Origin: Uranotaenia lowii
Taxonomy: Eukaryota > Arthropoda > Insecta > Diptera > Culicidae
DNA length: 64,000 bases
Direction of reading: 5' to 3'
Assembly: GCF_029784155.1 (NCBI RefSeq)
Contig: NC_073693.1
Location: 186,083,802-186,147,801, forward strand
Below are positions 54,175-64,000 of the stretch, one piece after another (the stretch's first letter is position 1; every line of letters begins with the position of its first letter). A model generated the notes under the pieces. The model was not told the DNA's origin and ran no database searches. It saw only the letters and a list, made by a program, of their open reading frames with translations. The position numbers and the translations under genes were made by a program.

Positions 54175-54840
54175 TGTATGGAAATTTCAAATACTTAAAT
54201 TTTTACACCTCCCATAACTTGCTGCCAGAAATTTTTGAAGCGATCCATCCAGTCCTGAATAAGCGCAACGAGTTTTAATTGTGCGTGGAAATTTGTATGG
54301 GAAAACCAAATTTTTCATTCAAAAATCGTCAGAGATGTACTGAAAGTTCCAAAAAATGTATCTTTGGATGGAAAATATTCCTTAATTCTTGCAGTACAAT
54401 TCATGTGAACAAAGCACGAACCTAATTTGTACCCAAGAAAAGATGTTCGATTTTGTGTCAAAAAAAAATTTTTTTTATAAAAATAATGTTTTATATTTTA
54501 GCGTTTTTGACTGCTTTTTTGAAAGCTGTCAAACCGTAGGTTGAGAATAAATAAATCTCAAAAAAATTGCTATGCATAGCCAGGGAATTTATTCCTTTTT
54601 CCATATACCTAATCTTTGCAAAAACATTTCATAAAATTATCAAAAGCTCTAGCAAGCAAACTTTGCCATTTTTGAATACTGTTCAACGGATTCAAATTTT
54701 TTTTCTTTTGAAATAGTTATAACTTTTTCCATGAAATGCTTAGTTGCTTGTCATGGTAGCGAAAAATGAAGCTTAAGAATAGTCAAAACAAAAAAATCAG
54801 CATAAGAGTGCTGCATACATTTAGGGGTAAAAAAATACTA
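54175..54840 (+). repeat. Interspersed repeat R3, copy 2
   Basis: Collinear with 21545-22185: 'gaagcgatccatccagtcct', 'ttcttgcagtacaattcatg' and 'tttttccatgaaatgcttag'. It ends near 'gctgcatacatttaggggta', a motif also present near 58125. Confidence 0.6.
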
Positions 54841-55069
54841 CAAAAAAATTTTCTAGCTAAAATCATAAAAAATAGATGGATGAAATTTTGAAATTAACAA
54901 GCAAGTGATGCAAAACAATCATAAAGCATATGGAAATGAGAAAAGGTGAATCTTTGATTTGCATTTTGATGCATTTTAGCCCTGATTGGTAACTTAATAA
55001 CAAAAAAATTTATTCAAAAAAATTGGTAATTGATCGAAAAATATAAGAATACACCAATAATATACCAAC

Positions 55070-55165
55070 AGTGTAAAAACAGGATGATAAAAGCAATATA
55101 AATATTGTAAGTGATATCATTAAGCCAATCCGTCATACTGGGTAAAGTTTTTTTTACGACACCTT
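55070..55165 (-). repeat. Interspersed repeat R1, copy 2
   Basis: 'gccaatccgtcatactgggt' followed by 'aaagttttttttacgac' is the inverse of the cores at 541 and 63657. Confidence 0.6.
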
Positions 55166-55189
55166 CCTATAAAAATTGTTTTCAGATCT

Positions 55190-56550
55190 TTTAGGCTATG
55201 AACAGTGAATCTATTCCCAAATATTTAAAATTAAATGAAAAATATTTTTTCACAAATGGCGATGTCAACATTCTTTTGTTTTATTCTCCATAACTTATTT
55301 TAAATGATTATCTGTGGATATATTTGTTGGTCATCCGAATAAATACTGTTTTGATTCAGTCAATTTAACACCCAAAACAAAAAAAAATCATACGAAAATT
55401 CCTTAACCCATCTCGCCTTTGAGACAGTATTCTTTTTCCACCTTTAATGGTATTATGAGGTGAAAATTCGCGTTATTTATTTGAAATATGCCTTAATTCC
55501 CCCAAACTTTTGTCAGCACGAAATTCCATTGCTGGTAAATGTAACATCAATCTACGCTTTCCGTTATTACGAGTTCATCTTGCAAAAGTCACTTCTCATC
55601 TTCTCTCAACGTCCACTAGCAGATACATAGGTACTCTAAGATTTGGAAACGCTCGCTTAATCAATCCTCCGATTGCGACTATTTTGTGCCGCAGGAAATG
55701 CGCAAAAGAAAATTTGGTTGTGTTACCAAATTGTAGCAATTCGTGGCTATTTTCTTGTCGTCATCTTTTTTTTTTTAGCTCTCACTCAGTGCCAAGCTTT
55801 TGAGCCTATATGTGTCCAGCATACATATAGGTAAGGTATGTGAGCAATGGTTTCCTCACGATCTGTTTTTTTAAGCAACAAGCGCCAAATTAAGGTTGAT
55901 TTATTCTCTCATGGCATTAGAGGTGCGCGCGTTTGCGTACGAACGTTAGAGAGGCCACGCAAAGGCTTGGATCTCCGCGCTGCGCACCTAAATCGTGGAA
56001 TGTTCTTCGAAGTGCTGCCTCGTCCAGAGTGTGCACCTTTTAAATGGTCGCGATCTTTTCTTAATATACGTTACCTTTTGCTCTGCGGTTGGCGATCTCC
56101 GACAAGTTGGTTCTCGTGGCTCTTTTCAATGAACAATATAACAGCACTACGACAGTCAGATTTGTAGAATTTTCAACTCCGAGCAAGCTTCAGCCCGATC
56201 ACCTCTTTATGGTATTCGTAAAATGTAAAACAATCCACTTCGTTTTATATCTGAATTGAATCTTATTGCAAATCTTTTTTAGCTGCAGATTTTCACTTAT
56301 TTGCACAACACTCTTCTAGCGGGCAGATTTGCGACGATAACTTTGAGCACAAATAACCCAGCCTCTTGGTCGTATTTTTTTATAACAGTAATTGTACACA
56401 GAACTGATCACGGGGAATGTCGGAGCGCGAAGGACACCACAAGAGAAGCTTTTCCAATTACTTAAGCTTTTAAACACTCACTTCCACTTTAACGGTAAAA
56501 TCAATCCCAATTGGTTCAATCAAAACACTCAAACTTGATTTCAACGATTA
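55190..56550. other. Low-copy DNA, GC-richer from 55.5 kb
   Basis: Frames of 97 and 106 codons (55510-55803 and 55847-56167, plus) have no recognised domain. The region lies just upstream of the promoter-like element at 56566 and could be regulatory. Confidence 0.35.
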
Positions 56551-56565
56551 TGTAAGCGCCCAGCG

Positions 56566-56574
56566 TATATAAAA
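56566..56574 (+). promoter_or_regulatory. TATA box of a candidate host promoter
   Basis: 'tatataaaa' in a GC-richer context, about 600 bp before a splice-donor-terminated exon. A start site would be expected near 56595-56605. No initiator was confirmed. Confidence 0.4.
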
Positions 56575-56595
56575 TCCCAATAAGAATCCAAAAGA

Positions 56596-57200
56596 TCGAC
56601 CCACTAATTAGATGCACCAGGGGAATGCGATCATCACCTGAGCGCTAAGAATTTTGCTTCGAGCAAACTACACACACAAATCCGCCATAAAGAAAAAGGT
56701 GAAGAGGAAAACAACGGGCTGTTAAGCCCCCTTTGAAGGGGAAGGCCAAAGACAAACTCGACGGAGCGACACCGAGACTCACTGAAGGCACTGAACGACG
56801 CAAGGACCCAGACTTGAGAGCCGGTTGAGGTACGCCTCAACCGTTCAAATTCCACACCGCGACTGCCGAGTGATCGCAACTTCGAAACCACACCAACCAA
56901 CAACCCAAAGACTTCGCCGCATGAACATCAACATACTACGGTCTCGAAAAGGCAACAGAGTTGTTTTTCTCCCAGCCAGTTTCTTTGGTGTTGTGCTGGA
57001 AGAAATTAAAAACAAGACTTCTTTTTTTCCCGAGCATTTTAAGCCAAGAAAAATCCCATAAGAAAAACTGGTTTTGCGGTTCACCTGTGTTGGTTGCAAC
57101 GATCAGGTCGTCCGTCGATGAAGATTGGGAGAAGTCGCGATCCGTGGTTTCGCTGTTGCGGAGTCACGTTCATTCATGGAGTCTCCCTCGCGCGCTCCAG
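56596..57200 (+). other. Candidate first exon with 5' UTR and splice donor
   Basis: Low-copy, GC-richer sequence ends 'cgcgctccag' immediately before 'gtaagaaatg', a consensus donor at 57201. Two ATGs reach the donor without a stop: 57118 (MKIGRSRDPWFRCCGVTF) and 57176 (MESPSRAP). An upstream ORF of 46 codons starts at the ATG near 56920. Later exons would lie downstream and were not found. The gene is not identified. Confidence 0.4.
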
Positions 57201-57410
57201 GTAAGAAATGAACGGTACCCACTGAAGCTTGTGAATGTGCCCACACAGGTGAGTAAACAGGCTAACGAGTTAGGCAGGTTCAAGATTTTCATATGAGACT
57301 ACCTCAAGCATTTATACATTTTGAATTGACATCTTCTTCTTCTTTCTACTTTTTGACTGCACACCGTTTTCCGGGCCATCCCAAGGGGGGAAGGGCTAGT
57401 GGCAAAGACT

Positions 57411-57674
57411 ATATGGTCGGGATTCGACCAGACCGAACTGAACGCCATCAGCATTTTTCCGAGTCACTCGAGTTTTATGTACAAATATTTTCAACTATAG
57501 ACAAAATCAGTAAAACTTAAAAACCAGAATCAATTGTTTATAATTCAAGGAACGCATTCCAGTGAATTATTTTAGAATTTTCGGTTTCGCATAAGAATAA
57601 CAGGAATTTCAAAATCTGCAGTTTAAAAATTTTCTCATGGCGTTCAGTTCGGTCTGGTCGAAGGCAGGCCATAT
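57411..57674. mobile_element. MITE/foldback, ~264 bp
   Basis: Left 'ttcgaccagaccgaactgaa' and right 'ttcagttcggtctggtcgaa' are exact inverted complements, and the match extends outward to 'atatgg' / 'ccatat'. A related arm is at 2205-2335. Non-coding. Confidence 0.8.
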
Positions 57675-57715
57675 GCCCAAAACGAGAATCAATTTCAACA
57701 TTTGATCAATTCCTA

Positions 57716-58017
57716 AGAGCAAGTTCACTGGTGTAGGGAAAAAGTGGTAGAAATTTTGACACTTACGGCACATTTTGAAAATATTGCCATGCAAAAACAT
57801 TTTCAAGATCTGTGGCCTTCTAGTTTTTTTACAACACGTGTTGTATTTCGCATGCTGTGATGCAAAAATAGCCATATTTCTATCACATACGGCTGAAATA
57901 GAAACAGAGTTGTAAAAAAATACAACACCCCAAGGTCTTGAAAACATTTTTGCATGGTAAAATTTTCAAAATGTAAAAATTTCTACCACTTTTTCCCAAC
58001 ACCAGTGAACTTGCTCT
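57716..58017. mobile_element. MITE M2, copy 2 (302 bp, TA target)
   Basis: Same family as 23343-23617: 'agagcaagttcactggtgta' at the left and 'caccagtgaacttgctct' at the right, TA on both sides (57714-57715 and 58018-58019). The interior is inverted relative to the other copy. Confidence 0.88.
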
Positions 58018-58019
58018 TA

Positions 58020-58946
58020 CTTTAATTTTTTTAGCATTTTTTAGTGAAAAGTCCTGCGATTGCTTTGATTCTGTAAATTTCACGAGTTTGCTGTCACTAA
58101 AGCTGGTACAAGCATAAGCATAAATGTGCTGTATACATTTAGGGGTAAACATAATAAAAAACCATCTTCTTACTGATCAATACATGTTTGAACGGATGAA
58201 ATTTTACTGTTAACAAACGTGTGTGGCGAAACAATCATTGTCGAGCGCGCGGAAACAAGATCAACAGGGCGTGTAACTTTCATTTGTATTTTGTTGCATC
58301 TTACTCCAACTACGTAAATGAATTATATAAACGTATATTTAAAAAAAACGGTGATTCCCACTTAAAATTTTATTTCTCCAACAGTGTTGGTATAGATCAA
58401 CCAAACCGGTATAATGTTTACTTTCTTTAATTCATACATACACAGAAAAACGTAGTCAGGCAAGAGAGGGCCATTTTAGTACTACGTGACCAATCATATT
58501 TTTGATGCATAAATCTAGGAGTATAGAAAATTCGTGAACATTCTCAACTATTTTCTATAATTAAAGCTCAAATTTAGATGCTCAAGAATCATTCTAGAAC
58601 TAGTTTTCAAAACATGTTCAAATATCTAACTACTTGAACTGGAATGATGACGAAATGTTAGCGTTCCTCGGTGAAAGAAAAGGTAACCAGAAGACAAATG
58701 TCCATTACCGGGGAAACAACAAGTTTCGAAAATCATTTTGAAATATCTGCCTTACTTAACAAAAAAAAACTTAACACTCGTACTATGCGCTGATTAAAAC
58801 AGGAATGTTTATTCGAACATTTTGAAAGAACAGACTTCGTTATTTACTCTGAACACGAGGAAATATGTTTCATTTGAAAAAATGTATGACTCAGTTATCC
58901 GCTGGTTCGCTGGTGGCATGGACCCGAGTCTTATATCGGTACTGGG
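58020..58946. other. Intergenic DNA, nothing recognised
   Basis: Contains 'gctgtatacatttaggggta' near 58125, shared with repeats R2/R3. No protein-like frame. Confidence 0.5.
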
Positions 58947-60517
58947 CAGGCGCGGATCTAGAAATCGCTCTTAGGGGGGGTGATTTAGTAAATTTTCAAA
59001 AAAAAATTGGCCAAAATTTTTTGAGTGATTCCGAAAAATAAAAACTATGACAGGGAAATTGTTGATGATACAGATGAAGAGAGTTCTGCAGCATGTAAAT
59101 AATGTTAACGACAATTTAAAAAAAGAGTTTTTTCAAAGAATTCTGTACATCTGTTTGTGGCTGGCTTTGTCTTAGGCAAAACGCAGACAAATATTTTTTT
59201 CACTAGTATGAAGTTGATTTTACGTTTATTCATCTAGTTGAGGAAATAGAATGACCATTTGTTTATTTTTATCAGGTTAGAAATCCATAAGCAATTTAAT
59301 TTTGAAAATCATAATTTATTTATATTCGGTGAAAAATAAATCTGTTGGTATGATTTAAACTTACTCAAATGAGCATCTCTGGTTTTATGGTTAAAACTAC
59401 GCCTTATTAATTTTGGAACCATTACAATATTCGGGTAAAAAAGTAATTTACACAAGTTTCAATGAAATTTAATCGAAATATTTTCCCTTTTGAGTTCCAA
59501 TTTCAAACCGTATGCTACTTCATTACTTATCGAAACCCGTCAATGTATTTATTCAATAATTTTACTTATTTTTCACTTGAAGTTTCATCAAAATATCAAT
59601 TTAAAGATTTGAATAAAAAAACAATCTAAAACAAATAAACATTCAAAACACAAATAAGCACGTATCTAGACAAATAAAATATAAATTGCTAATCATTATA
59701 TTTGATTTTATTCGTCTCTTTATATCTTATCGAATACTTTCAGTGTTTTTTTTTGCTGTTAGTTTTAAAAAACGAGTCAGTAAACGCACCAATACGGAAG
59801 TAAACGCGGCCCGGTTTTGCTCATTTCAGCGGCCCGGTTTTAGGATACCCACTTTTTTGGAAAATAACCTCCAGAATTTAGCAAAACGTTGAAGTCCGTT
59901 CAAGGACATGATCGCTTGTGAGGATATTTTCCCACAGTTAAAAAGTGTTACTGAAAATGTCAGAATTATGTCACAAATATTTCTAGTCGTACATAGAACA
60001 ATAATTGAAAATTTTAATTTATGGACCCAATAAATTTTTTTTTAGAAAACCATTAAGCTTGGTAAACATGCATAAATTAGAAATCACTTAATGATCAAAT
60101 TGAAAATAGATGTTGGCTTCTTTCAGGCCTTTTTAAGAAATCTTTCAGAATTAGTCACTATCAGCCGACGTTTCTGGTACTAGCGCTTACAACAACTCTG
60201 GATATCGGTTAATAAACAAAACCAATCTGCTGTCATGCTTATAGAAATTCCTTAAAGAGTGAAGTGCAAGCTTTATCCTTTTCGTACGGCCGAAGTTCAT
60301 ACTCAATTCAAGCTTATTTTTAAGCAGCTATTGAATTCTTATGCACGCGTAAAAATGGTAATGTCAATGTTAAGAAATTTTGACACTTGAAAAAGTTATA
60401 TTTCAACTAAATTGATTTAAAAAATTTGTGTCCATTTCACTGATGATTTATTTTTTGCCGCTGGGGGGAGGTGATCACCCCCATCACCCCCCCCCCCCCC
60501 CCGTAGATCCGCGCATG
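58947..60517. mobile_element. Non-autonomous hAT-like element, 1,571 bp
   Basis: Flanked by an exact 8-bp duplication 'gtactggg' (58939-58946 and 60518-60525), the size expected for hAT. Terminal repeats: left 'caggcgcggatcta', right the complement of 'catgcgcggatcta', followed inside by G-rich / C-rich runs and 'ggtga' / 'tcacc'. The interior is AT-rich with no transposase frame. A C homopolymer of about 15 lies just inside the right end. Confidence 0.88.
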
Positions 60518-60525
60518 GTACTGGG

Positions 60526-62108
60526 GGTAACATGTTAATAAGAAGTTGCCCACGTTTATACAGTCTGTAGAGCCTCAATCGTGTATGTTGTTCATATTTG
60601 TTTTGAAAAAAAAAAAACACAACTTTAATGCGTTTTTCAAATACCTTGCCTGCCTTTGGAGTCCAAGCTATTTGCCAGCTTATGAAATTTTCAAAGAGGC
60701 CACTTGAGGACATTATGTCGCCATGTAGATCGTCGATATACCTACAATACGCTAATTGAAATAAGATCTCTATAATTTTGTTATTATAACGTGTATCAGA
60801 TCCTCAAAATAGAACACTGTGATATTTAGTCACTAAGTTTATTACGGACAGTCTACATGGTTCAGCGGTTACAGAATAACTGACTTGGGCATTGATTTGA
60901 CACAGGTGAACTCAAAATACAGTGATGCCAAAATTAAAGAAATACCTAAGTAACATTTGAAGTTTTAAAGCAGACTACTAGATAAAGTTTTGGTTTTATT
61001 AGGGGCTTGAGGAGTCTAATAAAACTATCAGTGTTACTTGGGTACAAATATCTAACAGTTATATGTCGATCTCAAACTAGTTTTCAAACTGACTTGCCTA
61101 ACTAACTCTATTTAATCTATTCATTTGTGAGTAGCAAATGCAGTTTGTCAAATTTCACAGTTTTTTCATTCCCAATTCTAGAGTTTACATTGAAATTTAG
61201 AAATGTAGATATCGGATTCAGATGCGGAACCAAATTAATGAGAATACTTGAGATTAACTCTACAAATCTGACTCGATTTGAACATAAATGCTAAATTCGA
61301 TAAGATAACAATTTCATTTTTCAGACTCCTACTAGATTAGGTTGTCTCCAACTTCTAAACACCTAACTTAAGCATTACCCAATTGAATATTAAAATTCCT
61401 ATATTTTAAAATTCTAGTTATCGAATTTCTTTTCCAATTTTGATCCGACTAATTTTTTACAATATAAGTTGTGTTATTCAGCCCAATAATAACCCTGACA
61501 TATACCTTTTATTATCTTTTATCTTTTAATTTTTGTGCAAGGTTTAAGCTATATTAATAACTAACAAAAATCTTCTCCAGTATACTGAATAAAAAATTAT
61601 TAATATAAATATCAGCTAATAAATTCCCATCAAGAAAATCTCATAAATTACTTGATAACACATTTTGTTAGACACATAGTTTGACAATTCTCGTTTAGCT
61701 AGTACATAAAAAAAACTTCTCCAGATTTTCTATGATGGGAATTTTAACACGAGAATTCTCTTTTTTTTCGCTTGCCGTAAACGTACTACTTTCAGAAGCA
61801 TAACTCAAACGTTATAAATTTATTTATGAAATTCTATTCTACTAATTTGAACACAGCACTTTCGGTAACCCAAACATACTAAATTTGTATAATTTGGTCC
61901 AGCGAATTTTAAAATACAAAATGTTGAATTTCGGCGTTTCCTCGGCTCAGATTTCTTCGTGGACCTTAATATGTTAAGGCTCCAGAAGGAAAAAGCATTT
62001 ATTACCTGATTTTAGCTAAGATATTTTTCCAACAGAAAATAGGAGAGTACTATTTAACGATAAACTTGAATAAAAGACAAAATCATCAACTATTCAGCGT
62101 AGTATTAG
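60526..62108. other. AT-rich intergenic DNA, nothing recognised
   Basis: No protein-like frame, RNA or terminal repeat identified over ~1.6 kb. Confidence 0.55.
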
Positions 62109-62110
62109 TA

Positions 62111-63043
62111 GGGGAGAATGAGGATACTCGATCCCTGGGGATACTTGATTCCTTTGCTATATCTCAAAACTGGAATGTCGTACAAAGATCAAATGTTCTA
62201 GAAAAATGTACCAAATGGAACAAAACAGCAATGGTTGAAGCTCAAAAAATTTTAACAAAATAAATTTTTTGGTTATTGAACTTTGTTTGAAAAATTTCAC
62301 AAAATGTGACTTGAATATCTTTTTTCACCATTTTAAAATGTTCCTAACATGGAATTATTATAACAAAAATATTTATTCCAATACATCAATTTTTCAAGTG
62401 TAAAATGAACTTCAAAATACAATATTTTCAAAGCAATGGAAAACTCCCAACTTTTTTTCAGAAAAAGTTTTCTAAAATGTTGATTTTGGGTCCCTAATAT
62501 ATGGGTACAAATGATCCCGGTATATTATTCTTCTCAATGGATCGTGGTCATTGCTGATTACGAGATTACTAATATTTATTCAATAGCTAATATTCATCCA
62601 TCAATTATCTAAAGAAAAGGGCTAAAATAATTGATTTTCTCTTGTTTATAAATAAATTGCGCCCGTAAGTATGCAATGTCATAAGAGTTGAAAATAAGCT
62701 ATAGATTTTTTTTTCTGACAATTATAGATTGTGAAATGAGAACAAACATGACCAAATAAGTCAATTAACATTCTATCTTGGGGTTTTGTTTGATTTTTTC
62801 CATGGATTAGGGCTTCCTGAATAAGGGATCAAGTCTCCCTTAACTTCAAAAATATCGCAATTTTTTTACTCCCACGAAAATGCTTCTAGTTCATCTACGG
62901 GTTCAAGTATCGTTCTAATTTTAAGAGCATATAAACTTGAAGTTACACGCTGTCAGAAAACGTAAAAGAGTGCGAGTTGAATTTTTTTTCCAAAAAGATA
63001 AGGTGAAAATAAGAAAAGGGGATCAAGTATCCCCACGCTCCCC
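62111..63043 (-). mobile_element. Intact 960-bp-family MITE (M1), 933 bp, TA target
   Basis: Ends 'ggggagaatgaggatactcg' and 'caagtatccccacgctcccc' with TA on both sides (62109-62110 and 63044-63045). Collinear with 45539-46498 throughout. Non-coding. Confidence 0.9.
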
Positions 63044-63045
63044 TA

Positions 63046-63653
63046 TTTCTCATTGAGAAAGCATAGTTTGACATTAAAATAAGTTTGATATCGAGTAGAA
63101 CTAAACTTACAAAATTTTAATCTATCAAAATATAAATGCTTCGTAGATAATTTGTAGTGGATTGTCATTAACATGCAATATGGTAATATGGTTCCCCTAC
63201 TCGATCAGGAGCGAAAAACAAAATTATATCACGATGAGATATTTTGATATTCATATGCTTTCTATCAAAATCAGATGTAATTCAGTACCCGTAGGATGTT
63301 AAATTATTTCAATATATATAAAAAATAATCAATACCAGCATAGCCTTACTGTATCAGTTTTGGATATTCTTATAGCAAGATTATATCTCATTTATATTGT
63401 ATGGTTAGAAATCGAGAAATAAAAATAGGTTATTATCCCCGGAAGAAACTTCAATTGAAAAACTTAGATTTCATAAATATAACACAAAACTTATTCAATT
63501 TTATTTTTTAAATAATGTAGTAAAGTTATCATTCAATTATAACAAAATGATGATGACATTGTTTCTCACATCGTGAGATGGATTTTAAAGTTTTTGATTC
63601 TCATAGAAAATTTAAAAAAAACGAACAAAAGATGCAACACGTTTTTACACTTA
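63046..63653. other. AT-rich intergenic DNA, nothing recognised
   Basis: Short frames only. No repeat end apart from the flanking elements. Confidence 0.5.
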
Positions 63654-63781
63654 TCGATGCCGTAAAAAACTTAACCCAGTATGACGGATTAATGATATCA
63701 CCTACACACTTTATTTTGCTTTTATTATCCTATACCAAAACTGTTCGTGTAAAAATATTTTTCGGACAATCACCAAATCGT
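63654..63781 (+). repeat. Interspersed repeat R1, copy 3
   Basis: 'tcgatgccgtaaaaaactta' followed by 'cccagtatgacggatt', then 'cctataccaaaactgttcgt' and 'atatttttcgga', in the same order as the copy at 538-668. Confidence 0.65.
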
Positions 63782-64000
63782 CATTTTAGATCGTTTCTTT
63801 GGAGAAGCTTGTAATGGCAATCTTCTATGAAGGCTAAATTGTTTGAAATTCTATTTCATTTATATGTACATCTATATATTTTCGAAACACACCATACTTA
63901 CTTTTAATTTGAAATACGCTCGTTCACTCCATCAAGTTGACTTTTGTAGAAGCTAAGATAGTAAGAACTCTGGCTAATGATTTGGAAAAAGCTATATTTT

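Noticed and set aside
1..64000. CRISPR arrays, bacterial operons or integrated bacterial DNA
   Set aside because: No regularly spaced identical repeats with unique spacers, and no ribosome-binding-site-led gene clusters. The repeats seen are MITE, satellite or microsatellite in character.

Overview
This is a repeat-dominated, AT-rich eukaryotic nuclear window with the look of an insect genome. A mosquito-like dipteran is my best guess. The signs are non-LTR retrotransposons with arthropod-type domain layouts, an ITmD37E-type mariner transposase (a type described mainly from mosquitoes), several tRNA-derived SINEs, many MITE/foldback elements and almost no host coding sequence. I see no rRNA, no credible functional tRNA, no CRISPR and no bacterial-style gene clusters. 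The species cannot be fixed from the sequence alone.

Layout. 0-7.5 kb: MITEs, two foldback elements (3.57-3.87 and 5.10-5.64 kb), a SINE, tandem duplications, an old RTE 3' end and mobile-element fragments. 7.5-11.9 kb: low-copy sequence, a degenerate tandem array around 9.4-10.7 kb and a second SINE. 11.9-16.2 kb: a TTAA-flanked (piggyBac-style) non-autonomous element, itself hit by a third SINE and a 5'-truncated I-like LINE with RT plus RNase H. 16.8-21 kb: a Jockey/CR1-type LINE with overlapping ORF1 and ORF2. 21.1-23.6 kb: MITEs. 26.4-30.8 kb: a ~968-bp TA-flanked MITE split by a complete RTE-type LINE with an exact 14-bp target duplication. 30.9-35.5 kb: tandem repeats, a degenerate pogo/Tigger transposase, a 221-bp MITE and a small ORF. 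36.8-39.4 kb: a second, 5'-truncated and nearly identical RTE copy on the opposite strand, sitting inside another MITE. 39.8-40.8 kb: a ~1-kb imperfect foldback. 42.2-48.1 kb: three more copies of the 960-bp MITE, one split by an unidentified ~1.65-kb insertion. 51.2-53 kb: SINEs and a frameshifted mariner. 57.4-63.0 kb: further MITEs, including a 1,571-bp hAT-like element with a perfect 8-bp target duplication.

Host-gene signals are faint. The best are a first coding exon with a consensus splice donor at 40907-41052, which joins in phase to a candidate terminal exon at 49026-49215, and a TATA box plus first exon and donor at about 56.57-57.2 kb. Both are inferences. The main biological story is layered transposon insertion, for which the sequence gives clear relative dates (RTE into MITE; SINE and I-like LINE into the TTAA element).
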